From Oscheius dolichura (Eukaryota > Nematoda > Chromadorea > Rhabditida > Rhabditidae), in NCBI GenBank assembly GCA_932521035.1, contig OW051495.1, positions 4,092,001 to 4,156,000 on the forward strand: a DNA stretch of 64,000 nt, written 5' to 3'. The notes beneath the pieces were generated by a model that worked only from the letters and a program-made list of their open reading frames with translations, did not search any database and was not told where the DNA came from. Below, piece after piece: positions 50,572 through 63,604 of this stretch. The first letter of the stretch is position 1. Each line of letters starts with the position of its first letter. The translations under genes were made by a program, and so were the position numbers.

Positions 50572-50763
50572 TACAAGACACGTGCAAAGAATGGCATTTT
50601 AAATTTTACGGCTGTACAAATATGTTGAGCAAAATGACTATCGATGCCAAATGTATAAAATTATTCTAAACAAAAAGAGAAGTGAAAAGATTAAAATCAC
50701 GGGAAGGCACCGGCTCACACTGTTACGATCACATAAAGCTCTACTGAATATGTACATAAAAAC

Positions 50764-53700
50764 TTAAACAAGATCAAGAGGAAGGAATATTTTGCGACAC
50801 ACCCGATGAATAGGGGGTTGAGGATGGTCATGGCTCGGCAACAGACTCCGAATCCGTACAGGCAACCGGTTCCAATCCGATGGATATTGGACATCAAGAT
50901 TATCACGTACAAGTGCGCGCCCAAAGAGATCCAGGCTAGCAAACTGGATGTCCCTGGAAGATTTTGAAATAATTAGGAGAAAAATAGATTACAGCAAAAC
51001 TAACTGATCTAACATACCTGAAAATAGGGAAATGCGCTCCTATAACTATCTGTCCGCCACTCATAATTTTTCTACTATCATTAATTAATGCTTGCATGGC
51101 TGCGAAAAGTTTGTTATCTTGTACAGCCTGAGTAACGTTCTTCCATACATCAGCACTCCTCAACTGGGCATTACTATGGTACAATCCCTAAACATCGTTA
51201 AAAGCCATGAACAATAGCATTACGTCATTATTTGGATTTAAGAAGTACAACGGCGCTGCATCCAAATGCTGGGTAGGTCTATCAAACACACAGCGTATTT
51301 GATAACGATGTGAGATCCAGCTAAACCAAAAAAAGATGTAAATATAACTTTCGCATACCTAAATAGATGTGTCGGAAGGCCAAGCCTACGAAGATAATAT
51401 ACTAGATTCCAAAATATCACGGGGTGTGTGTCTTTCACACTTGCGTCCTAGAAATGGAAGGCATTACAATATTATACAAGCCATTGGACAAATAAACATT
51501 TTAAAGCGTTTTATTAAAATAATATTTTCCCGTAGGCAAAACTTCCACTTACTTTTAATGATTTCATGTCTGCCATTAGCCAAGTTTCTAACTCTCTTCG
51601 CAATACTATAGGACTAACAAATGCTACAGAAAACGAGTCCGGTAGTACACTATCCGCTGTCTGAAACATATTTTGAATTGATAGATACAAAATTGTACGA
51701 TCTGATTCGTTTATGAAATCGACAAACCACGCCCACTATATTATTGTAGAATTAAATTGTTACCGGAGATTCAGAAGAAATTCCACCAGGAGAATACCAA
51801 CTACTTTTTGGTGATGTTTCTGCGGAGTACTTGATAGATAGTTGAGGCACAAATTCCTAAATTTACTAATACCCTTTTATTTTTTTAAACTACTACATAG
51901 TTCTTTGTATTTCCGGGATTTTCAGCAACACAATATGGACAAACCGTGTTCAGGTTTTGATCTTCAACCTAAACGATTGGTTAGTAGCGTTTAAAAAAGA
52001 AAATACCTTCCATCCGGCCATTATTTCCTCGTCGTAAATCATTCGCCGACAAACTGGACATGGAGTACACGTTGACAAGGTAACTTCTATTAGACTATCA
52101 AATGTTGTACATGGTTGTGTTGGATTAGTCATTCGTTCGCGATTTTGTTCTCGTCGCATTTGCTGCTGCACTTCGGACATCCACCAAGTCTCTGATAGAA
52201 GTGTTCCGGTATTGCCAGTGTCCAGCTGATAGGCTCTCTCACTAAGGTCAACCCCAGCCGTTTCGACCTGAAGCTGAATAGAAAGTTGTATGCTTAAAAA
52301 CCTCGCTATGAAAAATGCTACCGCTACCCAAAGGACCATATGATTTTTTGACTTCTTGAACAAGTGATGACATTCCCGAGCGCAATTTTGAAGAAACTCC
52401 TGAAACGACGAGAATTTGGATATGAGAGGGAGGCAGGGATATTTTTATGCGTTAGTATGGTGAGGACCAACCGGGGAAAGTCTTTGACAATCCCAGACGG
52501 AGTTTTCGCAAGCGCTTTTTTGTGCCCGTCAAAGGATTAGCTGAATTAAGGATAAAGTGTTAGTTAAAGTACATTAGTAAACACACTTACCTTCTACTTG
52601 TGTAACGAGTGATTGAAGACTGGGACTTCCAGCTATTGATGAAGCATCAGAATGAGTTTCCAACGTCTTAGGGCTTTCTGGAATTAGATTCTTTGTTTAA
52701 ACATGTAAAGTTTTTTTGAGCAAAGAAATTTTATCCGGTCGCATTCATTCTAAGAGGTTGCTCTGATGGGGCAAAGCACCTCTGCGGAACCACTAACTGG
52801 TACTTTTCTCCCCAAATTATTGCAATTTTTAATTACAGCAGATGCTGGCTCTTCATTCGCCCAACATCAACCAAATAGGTTTAGCACCACTTTGCCTCCG
52901 GGTTTACCCAACGAGGACAAGAAGGCCCGATATGAAAAGGAAATTACTCGATTGATAGAAACTTGGCCAGATGGAGGTCAAGACAAATTCCGCGCCGAGT
53001 ATAAAGGCAATGAGAAGGTATGAATGTTTCATGTTTAAAATAACTCGCAATTTGCAATTTTAGGTGGATTTGAATGAAGCCATGCCTCAATATAAAGACT
53101 TATCGTTTGATAAAGAGCAGCTTGTATATCAGGTGCATAAAGACGGTCAGTCTCAAAGAAACTTCAAAAAAGTTCTTCGCTCCAAGCCTGACATGTGGAG
53201 AAAGCATGGGGCAGTAAAAAAATTACACGAGATTGGAGGAAAGTCGTTCAACGGACCACCCGGAGGAAAGCCAAAATATTATGATATCAAGCCTGGAACA
53301 ACGCCGCCTCCAGATCCTCAAGTGAAGCCTCTACTGACGGTCGACGATTACAAACCATTTGGAGGTATATCCGGCACTTCTGCTGAGTGAATAAAAATTC
53401 GCAAAGAGATTTCTTTTCTAGTTTTTGTTTGTTACTACGTAATGAAACTGGTAGAAATAAGGCACATACCGAAAGTTTGGTTTCTGATAATCTTCATGAG
53501 AGGGCTATTTGCGATGCCTTTCAACCAACTCGACGATTTGCCTGGCTGAAAATAAATTGTGCTAATAAAATTTGTTAGTAACCTTGTTTTCAATGTGACC
53601 TCCCATTTCACTAGCATATGGCTGCAAAGAATGCTCGGCCAAAAATTTCGCTCTGCTAGGGCTCATTGTTGCACGAGATTCCTGAACATATAGTAAGTTA

Positions 53701-56700
53701 TTAAAAATGGAAAGTTACAACCGCTTTCATTTTTTCCGAATGAGAAAGTGCTCCAAGGGGATCATCTGCCATGCTATTATTAGAAGGTGTATGTGGCCTT
53801 TGAATTTCGCTTTCTTTAGGTAATACATCTTCATTCAAAGGTCCTACACTTATTGTATGCGTTGAATACTAAATGGTTTAAAATCTATTATTGTAATTTG
53901 CAGAAAATTACCTCCTTTATACTGACAGAATTACAGCTAATGTTATCGCTTGAAGCTTGCGAGGAAGATGGTCTTTCAAAATGAAAGCCAGACTTGAACC
54001 GAGACGCTCCAACGACAACCGATCTTAAATATAGAACCAATGTTTAATGAAGAGTAACAGAGAAACCAATGGTACCCTAGTATTAAGAGCAAACCTCAAT
54101 TTATTCCACGCTTTAATTGCGTTTTGGCGTGCTTCACTAGGCCATTCGGCTCCCATTACCGCTCGATGATAAATACCATAAGTTACAGCATTTTGCTCTA
54201 ATCCAGCTCTTTGCATGGCCTAAAATGAAACTTTTTTTAATAAGAATAAACGTACTTGTAGTACTTTAACGGCCAGTTCAGGCATACCACATTCTCCGCA
54301 CAACTGAATCACAATTCTGTAGCAGACCTGATCATAAAGCACAACTCCTGATTGCTCAAGCCGATCCAATACCTAAAAAAATGCTAAGTAGTTTTCAATC
54401 ACTCACATTAAACGCAAGCATCATTATCTTCCTCTTATTTGGTGCAATAGCCAAAAGACTTGGTAACTGCATGAACCAAAGTGAATATGCATAAAAAAGT
54501 AACGTTTTAGGATAATGCATCTGGTTTGACCGAACAGCGTTAACTGCTCCCATATAAGACGAACGTATTTCGGGTTTTGTACGTACAGCTGCACATCGAG
54601 AGCAATCTATAATGGCAGAATGTTAAGTACGATATACTCAGACCATGTTCAATAGGAACTTTCTGCGAATCACTTGAATTGTAAATTAGTTGATCCATTT
54701 GGAACAAATCTATATCCAATTTTCTTGGAAAACCAGAATATTTGAATTCTATGTCCTTATTTGTTTTAGGGTCTAATAATGGCTCCGGAGGAGCGATAAA
54801 GACCTATAAAAAGTAACTGACATCAAATAACGGCTTACTGAAGGATTTTTATCCGATGACGAAGAATCACTTTCTAATAAAGATACATCAGAGGAATTTT
54901 CTAAAAATGTGCTTGGTCTTATAGTGATTTAGATTACCTGACAATAATACTTTTTGAGCACAATCATCAAAAAATGCATTGTACGCGTTTTTATCTGATA
55001 TAAAACTGCGCTCTTCAATAAACCGCATAAACGATTGTGTTTCGCAAAATCTAAGAAATGATCATTAAAATTAAACGAAAACAATAACCTTTTAAAAAAT
55101 TCTGTTCCTGACTTGTCGCGGGATCTGAAAAATCCTCCAAGATCAAACAAATTTCCTGTGTCTGTAGCTTTCGCGCAGCTTGGGGCGCTCTTAATTGGTC
55201 TAAGGAAAGACTGGTACCCCGACATCAACTGGCACATAAACCTAGAAGAAATGTTTTAAAAAAAGACTGAATAGAAACACCTTAAGAAAGCTTCTTGTAT
55301 AGCTATTTCAATCTCCCGTTTTTGTTTTTGCCACTGAATTTCCTTATCAACTGGAATAAATTCGTTTATTTTCTGCGACGTTGTCTGCTCAAAGTTTTGT
55401 ACAGATAACCTGACGTTTACTTATTTTATTGTGAAAAGATATGCACTTACTTTCTATAGAGCTCTTCTAATGCCGACCGTAGTTGTTTTATAGCCTTTTT
55501 AGGGAAAATAGACAATTTGAAAGAGTGTCTTACTGAAGAAGCACTGATTGTACTTGTATCTAAATCGAAGCAAGTAACATCTTCCGGTGGATCTTCATAT
55601 AACTCGAAATATCTTTAAAAAAACTGTTTAGAAATCTGGTAGAAAGCACCTCGAGTCCACTCCAGCAATGAAAGGAAGGGGGGCATGAAGCACACCGGCT
55701 AGTCCAAGAGGGCACTGTGGAATATAAGGGCATTGCCAGTGAAAGGGAAACATCAAGGAACATATGGACTCAGCGACGGCAGTCAACATCCAAGACCTGA
55801 CAAAAAAGTAAAATTACCATAAATAAGGCAAACCTTAATGAATGAACTAAAATTTTCTGTTCTAAAAGGGCTAACAACATAAGGTACATCAAATTGTCTG
55901 GTCCAAGAGCTTTCAGAGTTTCAAAGTGTTGTGCGCCTGAAATGATTTATATTCCAAAGCAAATAATCAGAATTGGATACGAATAAAAATATTACCATTT
56001 AGAGGTAGTTGACTATCATCATGGGATTCAAAGCAAATTGTTTCGGCGCCTAGCGTCATCAAAACTCTTGATCGTTTAGGAGTAGGAAAAGATACTTCGT
56101 AACGCTGTAGAATTTGAGGTTCGTAAATTTTCACCTAGTTACCAGGTGTGATAAATATCGTTCAATAGGTACATTGCTGATACCGGCTCCTTGAGATAAG
56201 CGATGAATGAAATAAAGAAATCTTTTAAAAGATTGGAAAAATGGATATCGTGATATTAGGCAAATCGCAAGATTTGTATGAAATTCTACCTTAAAAAAAT
56301 AAGTTAGACGTACAAGAAAAGCAAACATCGTCAGCAGGGTCATTATTACTGGAAGTATCTTCTACTGCTCCTCCTTCTTCCTTAGGGAGAAGGTCGAGTT
56401 TTTCCAGCTGTTCATCGGATAATTTATGCGGATATCTTTCATAAAATGATACAGCAGCCCCATAAAATTTTGTGCCATCCTAAATTGTTTAAACAAAAAT
56501 AGGCAATAACTTACTTCATCAGTTAGCACAAAAGTTGTAAAGGACTTATCAGGAGGTTGACATTTAACCGGCCAGCATTCTATCAATGCTCCCATTGGCA
56601 AACAAAACAATGGTATATTCTGAGCTAAACTCAAATCCTCTTCTTCGTTCTGAGGTTTTGGGAAATAGTCGAGAACAGTTGGTTTATAAGCTAGCCTTTT

Positions 56701-57429
56701 TGAAGTTCCTTGAGACTTCTTATAACATAGATAAACATCCCAGCCGACCATACCCTGGAACAAATGATAGCCATCAATATAATACTAAACATACCCTATT
56801 CAAATTTTTAGGAATCTTGTAGTATGTATGCGGAGGAATCTCCCCTTTGTTTGCCATAATAACGCAGATATCCGTTACAACAAATTGACTGGGCGCACTA
56901 TTTGGAGCCGCTCTTCTGTAGGTTAAAAAAATTGACTAAAAAATGCATAGAAAGTCTCTGAAAACAATTACTTGTGATGCGTTATTCACATTCGCTTGGC
57001 GACCAAACGGTGTTGTTTTCAATATGTTGGTATCTACCATTGGCTTTTCTCCACGCCCTTCATCAAGTACTCCTATATCTATTAAGGGCGGCTTGTGATA
57101 TCCTCTTCGATAGCCGAGAAACACGCTTGGCATTCTAATAGACCCGTGATTCAAATCAGCAGGATATCCTAAAGGCGTTGTGGATATCATTTCAAAGCCT
57201 TCCGGCATCTGCAAAATTGTATTTTGATAAAATAATACTACGAACTAACCGTTTCACCTAAGCTTGGAAAAATTACAACGAGATCTGTGATTGGAGCAAG
57301 TGGCTGTATGTTACGACATCCACATTCTTGTAATGGTGGAAGCAATTGTTCCGAAGCATTATAATCAAGTCCTGCTATTACAAAATGTTCAAAAAGATGT
57401 CTATCGTCATCCTGAACAGGCAGCGACAT
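50764..57429 (-). CDS. DENND4: DENND4/Crag-type DENN-domain Rab GEF
   Basis: DENND4 proteins (Drosophila Crag) activate Rab10/Rab8/Rab11-class GTPases in polarised secretion. From ATG 57427-57429 ([20 protein letters not shown]) the frame shows [73 protein letters not shown], then core DENN blocks: [32 protein letters not shown] and the PFHWPC..PLCPL-type segment near 55.7 kb. The middle carries a PPR-like repeat ([20 protein letters not shown]). The C-terminal cysteine-rich block has [18 protein letters not shown] and [10 protein letters not shown], then [20 protein letters not shown], and ends [13 protein letters not shown] 50764-50766. About 30 short exons. One intron (52678-53469) contains a gene on the other strand. 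The ATG follows an acceptor-like GTGTCAAAG by 11 nt and the GTF2H4 stop by 179 nt. Confidence 0.92.
52766..53390 (+). CDS. Unrecognised protein nested in a DENND4 intron
   Basis: Two exons (52766 to about 53018, then about 53064-53390) with an intron of about 45 nt ending in TTTTAG. The product, about 190 residues, begins MGQSTSAEP, fitting the N-myristoylation pattern MGxxxS. It is hydrophilic, with [20 protein letters not shown], then [20 protein letters not shown] and [20 protein letters not shown], ending GGISGTSAE. There is no membrane segment or Cys motif. AATAAA overlaps the stop region (GAGTGAATAAAA). The whole gene fits inside the 792-nt DENND4 intron on the opposite strand. Codon usage is unremarkable. 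I do not recognise a family. Confidence 0.75.
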
Positions 57430-57608
57430 CTGCTTCGGACTTCTTTGACACGGTAAGAGACGATTTAGCCTTGTATTTTCTATATCTAAAGCATCTTTAG
57501 CTTTATTAATACAGCTACATAATGTGATAACTGGATTGGATTCAACCGTTGCCAAGTCAATATACAAAATACAAAGTAAAAACTTTATTAAAATACAGTG
57601 GGCATATT

Positions 57609-59496
57609 CTATGTTTTATGCTCCCTCCACCACTGTTTTACCAAATTATGGCCTTCCTCTGTCACAATTACCAGTTGCTGATTATTATCAGCATACTGCA
57701 ATATTTTCTCAGCCGAAGTATAGTCTCTCACGTCTAAACAGCAAAATATTAGAAAATTGAACGAAACGATTGTTACCTGTATATTCTTTTTCGTTCTCGA
57801 ATGCAGTGTATAATACAGCGTCAACCATATTCAATCGTTTACGTTCATCTTCCCATAAACGAATTTGATCGGCTACCTAATACAATCGTATGAGAAATAT
57901 AAAACCTTACTGTTATCGGTAGAGAATTTATAGGCCCTCTGGTCCCAACACACTGAGAATGAGCATTTGTTCGAAGAAAAGAAATAATTTGATTGGCAGT
58001 GATTCCAACCTAAAGTCAAAATTTCTAAGTTTTTTTAAAACCAAAAATGAATGCAAGTAGGACGCATTTCCTAGTTTACAAATAGAACGAAATAGAACGA
58101 TGAAAAAACAACTATAGCATACCTGAAGAGCACGTCTCACTGATTCTCTTGTTAAAATCCCCACACACATATCGTTAAATCTATGCAAATTGAGAATGAC
58201 AAGTGAAAAAAATACCTGTATGTCATCTCTGTAAATGTAGACAGAATGGCTAACTGAAGGCTGCTGTCTGTATAGGCATATAGACGGAAATTTGTTTCTA
58301 CTATAGTGTTTCCCATCCTTCTTTCTTCTCTGCTTTCTGGTTCTCGACCCACGGTAAGATTCCATAAAAGGGGCGTTAGAAAGAAAAATCTTTTTGAAAA
58401 TTTGTAATTTGAAATGGCGAAAAACATACCCATCTTTTCTCTTCCTAATAAAGATTAAGCCTAATTCACGAAGATGGAAAACCATTTCTATTTGTTTCGA
58501 TGTCCACTGTTCGTTCAAAATATAGCAAGATTTTGAAGGATCATTACCTATAAATGTCGATTTATTTTTTAATAAGAATAAGAGTAACCTTTGTCTGAGA
58601 CACAGAGAATTATACGTACGAGTAATTCAATTAACTCCAAAATGTTTGTACCTTTAGCTCTTTCCATTTTCAAATACTCTAAAATAAGAAAGTTTACTAA
58701 TTAATTGGACCGTCTTGTACCTCTGATATACGTCCACATCTGTTGAACAGGGTTCAATAATAAAAATTGAAACCCCATTGAGGTTATTTCGATCTCACCG
58801 CCATCACCACTTGTAAATCCAGCGCTATGAAACAATTGACGGGTTTCGACGGAGACAGAGGACATATTCTGTTCTGACGGAAGAGCTAAATATCTGAAAT
58901 AAAATCATATATACGTTGTTAATTTCAAAACAACTTACTTTAATATACATTCCCATCTTTCTGAAGCCTTTTTAGGAATATCTTTAGTCTTTTTCTTATC
59001 TTCCGATTCAGCTTGGCTCAAATTAGCACATCTGTGAGCTCCTAACATAACTGAATTCAAATATGACCGACGAAAATCATTCTAAAAAGCATTATATTTA
59101 TTCGGAAACCCTTACATTTATAACCACGTTGTCATTGGACGAATAAACCATATTAAGATCTTGAAGAAGAGAGATACAAGCAATGAACTGTTGTTCAAGC
59201 TTTTCATGTTTTAGTAAGTCTCTAGGTATGTTTAACAAGCTTCCGCAAGCACTCACTTAACATTACTATTCCATATTAATTTAACTATTACTTGTTGAGC
59301 AATACTCGGTAAAAGGCGGAAGATAAACAGTGCTAAAGTATATCAGTAGTTTCTTCGATCGCTAACCTGTGGGAGATTCTTTATGAAGATACAAGAGATC
59401 CTCTTTTGGCAATGTGACAAGATAATCTAAGAACACGTTAGTTTCACCGGTAGATAGCATGACGCCAAGAATAGCCTGGATATCGGGCATTAACAT
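57609..59496 (-). CDS. GTF2H4: TFIIH subunit p52 (GTF2H4/Tfb2)
   Basis: TFIIH p52 anchors and stimulates the XPB ATPase in transcription initiation and nucleotide-excision repair. From ATG 59496 (MLMPDIQAILGVMLSTGETN) the exons give DYLVTLPKEDLLYLHKESPT, ALFIFRLLPSIAQQVIVKLI, ERWECILKYLALPSE, MGFQFLLLNPVQQMWTYI, EMVFHLRELGLIFIRKRKDG, ETNFRLYAYTDSSLQLAILS, FTEMTYRF, GILTRESVRRALQVGITANQ and IISFLRTNAHSQ. The C-terminal domain reads VADQIRLWEDERKRLNMVDA, ILQYADNNQQLVIVTEEGHN, LVKQWWREHKT, stop at 57609-57611. These align block by block with human GTF2H4 as I remember it, and the length (about 450 residues) fits. A CCTTTAG acceptor lies about 20 nt before the ATG. AATAAA lies just past the stop. 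Confidence 0.93.
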
Positions 59497-59613
59497 GATA
59501 TACCAAAACTTGTGCTAAAGGTAACGGATAACCGCGGAAATGACTAATTGTCACTTTTTTTAGAATAGATGAACGATTTATTTTTGGCTTCACAGTAATC
59601 TCTACATCTCTTG

Positions 59614-61691
59614 TTAAGTGCTCCCTTTTCGTAAAACTTCTTGTATTTTTTGATAAAGACCCGTGGCTTCTTTGTATTCGTTGTTTCTAAGAGCAAAGGC
59701 TTGAATTTGATGAAAGCAACTCTTAGTATTACCCGTTATCTGCAATAAGTATAGATCACATATATAAAAAAAATCAAATTATCAGAGCAAATATTGAATA
59801 AAAATTGCACAACCTACTTGCTCTTGTAATAAACCATCGTTTAAAATTGTGATAACAAATGAACTGAACATTCGTACATATCTAGCTTTCTGTGAAGAGG
59901 ATGTTGTGGCATCGCATATATTCATCAACGTGTTGCAGTATTCTAATAAAATATCGGTAGGTAGGTTAGGTATAGACTTAAAAAGATATAGATTAATAAT
60001 TACAAAACTAACTCGATAAAGACGTAGAACTATTTCGACACATTGCACAGAGAATCCCATTTCCATCATCGCTAGAAGAAATCTGTATTTTTTAAATAAT
60101 AAAAGTGAATGAAAACTCACAGATATACTTTATCATTATCATTTTTCACAATTCGATAAAGGAGTTCAGATGAGAACTTAGTGTGTTGCTCAATATAAGT
60201 GTTAACAGCCAGAGGTGGAAAGTCAGCTATTTTAACGAAAAATGGATGATCATCTTCCATATCCTTTATACATTCGTAAGCAAGGCCTAAGTGACCAGAT
60301 CTAAAGGATACTATTTAGGTCATACTATTAAAAATATTACGGTAAAGGTTCGCCTTTCATGATATTTGGTATAATGGTGAATATGAACGAGTTTAAGTCG
60401 CTTTGTTCGGATTTCGTTTTATGCGAATCTGAACAACTGTCTAAAAAAGCACTGTAAACAAAAAAATAAAGATAACTACCGTTGGAACAGATATTGGGGT
60501 TTGGAACTGCGCAAGCAGCATCCGGCATTGAATTTTCTGAAGTTCCACTGTTGATTTGTGATGTTCCCAACCCCTCATTTAGAGTCCGCTAAAAACAGTT
60601 CCACTGAATAAAATAGAATATTTGCAACCTTAGATTTTGACCAAATTTCCATTCCCATGGGAACGCATTTCATAGGTTTAGTAAAGATAGAAGAACTTCC
60701 GTCTTCAATGACGTTATCTTGTAGTTTCACCAAAATTTGAAGGACCTCTTCAGGAGATTGTTCACTTCTAACGTTTGCGCTTTTTTTGAATTTTAATAAT
60801 AACACACGTAGACTGTTTTAGTGAGTACAATATGTGGGGATAAGCAATATCTACTGCATTTTCATCCATTGGCCAGTGTTCGCATTTCGACTTGAATTCC
60901 TGGATTAGATCGTAATAACTAGCCTAAAATAAAATTTTTAGAAAATGTGAAAATTTGCCGAGTCAAATTCAGCAAGTGATGCTTTTGACAAATGTGTATA
61001 AAGTGCTTCAGCGGTCATTCCATTGATCTCTTTAGGGCAACCCACAAGGAACAGTTTTGCTAGCTTTTTTTCGACGGAATGAGAGGCTAGACCATGTACT
61101 ATGCCGTTTTCTGAATCATCCACCTGAAAAGACTAAAATATCTAAAACACCAATAATTTCACTCACGAGATTAAAAAAAAATTCAAAAAAGATATGACCA
61201 ACAATCTTCTCGTTTCCACCTGTTCTCCTTTTCAACCATGGTTCTATATCACGAACTCTGTAAAATTATGTAATAAGCCAAGGCAGATTTACCTGTAGAT
61301 GAGGTAAAGGCATATTATTCGACAAATCAAAAATTCGTGGGTTTCTTTTCTACCCATTGCAATAAGAATATCTCGAATATGAATAAGAGCAGTTCCTACG
61401 GCTAACTGACAGCGCATATTGAAAACCTGCTAGTTTATTCAGATTGAAAAAGGGTCACCAACCTCTTCGAACTCGGTAGCTATCAGTTCAAGTCGCGTGG
61501 AATGTGATAAAACATAGCTAAAGTAACAAGAGTGATAAAACATTCAAAAAGCTGTACCTTGTTAATTTAGTTAAATCTTCTGTATCTATGCTCTCATCAT
61601 CTACATTTGCGATATCAAAAAAGTCACCATCCGTTGACGTCGAAGGAACAGCAACCGTTATATATTCCGAATCGCTATCGTCTTGGAGCAT
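59614..61691 (-). CDS. CNOT11: CCR4-NOT complex subunit 11 (CNOT11)-like
   Basis: CNOT11 joins CNOT10 to dock on CNOT1 in the deadenylase complex. From ATG 61691 (MLQDDSDSEYITVAVPSTS), ten or so exons encode a helical N-terminal domain: EEVFNMRCQLAVGTALIHIR, FLICRIICLYLQ, EKIVGHIFFEFFFNLV, EKKLAKLFLVG. A Ser/Pro-rich linker follows, then the C-terminal domain: GLAYECIKDMEDDHPFFVKI, RFLLAMMEMGFSVQCVEIVL, DILLEYCNTLMNICD, SSFVITILNDGLLQEQ and CFHQIQAFALRNNEYKEATG, ending RKGST, TAA 59614-59616. The order and spacing match CNOT11 (human [20 protein letters not shown] and the [20 protein letters not shown] block), but identity is low. TTTTTAG ends 3 nt before the ATG. It is the first gene of the minus-strand cluster, 118 nt upstream of GTF2H4. 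Confidence 0.72.
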
Positions 61692-62300
61692 ATGCTAAAA
61701 ATTGTTTCGTTTGAACAGTAAAAATACAATGCAACGGAAGAGCAATTCATAACGGTCAAGCGATATCGCCGGTACCGGTGTAAGGAAATGCTTGTTTGTA
61801 CGCAATATCATCAGTTTTTGCGCTGCCGTAAAGGAGCACCCTTCGAAAGTTGCATGCAAGGAAAACTGCAAAACTATGGGAAACTGAATGTATTGTCCAA
61901 GAAATCCATAACATTTTGTCATCCTCCACTAATACTATGGAAAAATTCTCTCCCAGGACATGAGAACACCGGGATCGTGCCTAACATATATTAGCAGCCA
62001 TTACCAAATGCAAATTCAACCAAGTTGTTATATATATATTATATCTTCTCAGGAACTGATTTTGTTCTAGAGCTATTTTTAGACTCCCTCTTTTGCATGT
62101 ATTGTAAATATTTACGATCAGCCATTCACGTGAGCCTGTCACCTTTTTGGTGTCTCATTTTATGCATGGTCATTTATAACTTATTCATAATTATTTGGCT
62201 CTCACTTAGTAAAATCTCTTCAAGTAACCCAACGTTTCAATAGCTCTGATATGTATAAGATGATGCTTCATTTGACTTTTGAATACTGTTCAATTTGCAG
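61692..62300. promoter_or_regulatory. Divergent region CNOT11 / DHRS4-like
   Basis: AT-rich, about 610 bp between two divergent starts. It contains a TATATATATTATATC stretch near 62028-62043. No exon is supported; short open frames on both strands look random. Confidence 0.4.
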
Positions 62301-63375
62301 ATGGCCGCGTTACATGCCACTAAGTTTCTCACGGACCGCGTAGCACTAGTTTCTGCTTCCACAAAGGTTAGTCCAAGTACATAAAATCAAGTTTTTTAAC
62401 CTATCAATGTATTCCAGGGTATTGGATATGAGATAGCGAGACGTTTAGGCCTGGATGGAGCATCAGTTTTAGTGAGCAGTAGAAAGAGACAGAATGTAGA
62501 TGTAAAACCCATTATTTTTTATTAGATAGTTGTTATTTCAGGAAGCTGTTAAAGCTCTGCGTCTAGAAGGAATCGATGCTGACGGCACTACAGCTCATGT
62601 TGGAATTGAGGAGGACCGCAAAAAACTGGTTGAGTTTACTATAGATCGGTATGTTCTATGTTTCTATTAGAAGAAGATTTATTCGTTGATATAGGTTTGG
62701 TAAAATGGACATACTGATTTCAAACGCAGCTGTTAATCCATATTATGGCGATTTAATGAATATTTCCGATAGCCAGTGGGATAAACTACTAAAATTAAAT
62801 GTACGTTTCCTTATTCTGTAAAAAACATCGTCGAGCTTGTATTAACGACACTTTTTAAGGTAAAATCAGCATTGGAATTGAGTAAATTATGTGCACCTCA
62901 TTTAGAAGCATCTGGTCGTGGAAATATTGTTTTTGTTACTTCGATAGCTGGCTATGCGCCAATTCATGGTTGGTAATTACTATTTAAATTTTTATTCTCA
63001 GGTCTTGAGGGATATTCGATAATGAAAACTGCACTTGGTGGACTGGGTAAAGCTCTTAGTCAAAGCTTATCTCGCAAAAATATTCGAGTAAACTCCATCG
63101 CACCAGGTTAATTGTTCCATTAATGAGATATTTGTGTTTTTAGGAATTATTAGAACAGATTTTAGCGCAACCATGTATGACGATGAAATAAAATATCAGA
63201 ATTTGATGAAAAATATTCCGCTGAACCGACTAGGGCTTGCCGACGAATGCGCGGGAGCAGTCGCATTTCTAGTAAGTCAATTGTTTTAATGCTCCATCTT
63301 TTAGGTCTCTGATGATGCTTCGTATATATCTGGTGAAACTATTGGTATTAATGGCGGTCTTCATGCTAGAATTTA
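62301..63375 (+). CDS. DHRS4: DHRS4-like short-chain dehydrogenase/reductase
   Basis: The ATG follows CAATTTGCAG directly. Seven exons give about 260 residues: MAALHATKFLTDRVALVSAS, TKGIGYEIARRLGLDGASVL (the glycine motif here reads ASTKGIG), VSSRKRQN (basic residues suggesting NADPH), FGKMDILISNAAVNPYYGDL, LKLNVKSALELSKLC, GNIVFVTSIAGYAPIHGLEG, YSIMKTALGGLGKALSQSLS (Ser, YxxxK intact), NSIAPGIIRTDF and SGETIGINGGLHARI, TAA 63373-63375. The NVDG..LEASGRG and APGIIRTDFS blocks resemble DHRS4/DHRS2 carbonyl reductases. DHRS4 is usually peroxisomal with C-terminal SRL; here the last three residues are ARI, a weak PTS1 variant at best. Confidence 0.88.
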
Positions 63376-63604
63376 AGATATTTTTTGTGCTTGTACGGAT
63401 TACAGTAATAAGGTGGTAAAATAGTTTTAGGGAACTGAAATAGCATTTATTTTTGCCAAACCGCGGCTTAATTTTCCTTTCCTCAAGTAAATTACAGGTG
63501 AAAAATAACGATTTATTTACGGTAGAGCTTCATATAAGGATGTGACCATATTATCACAAATACCCGATTCAATAGACCAGACTGATAGAACAACTCGTAA
63601 AGCG

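Noticed and set aside
61695-61922. 75-codon minus-strand frame just upstream of CNOT11
   Set aside because: It begins with ATG but ends at the TAG of the CNOT11 acceptor. There is no domain or poly(A) signal, and it is more likely leader or intergenic sequence.
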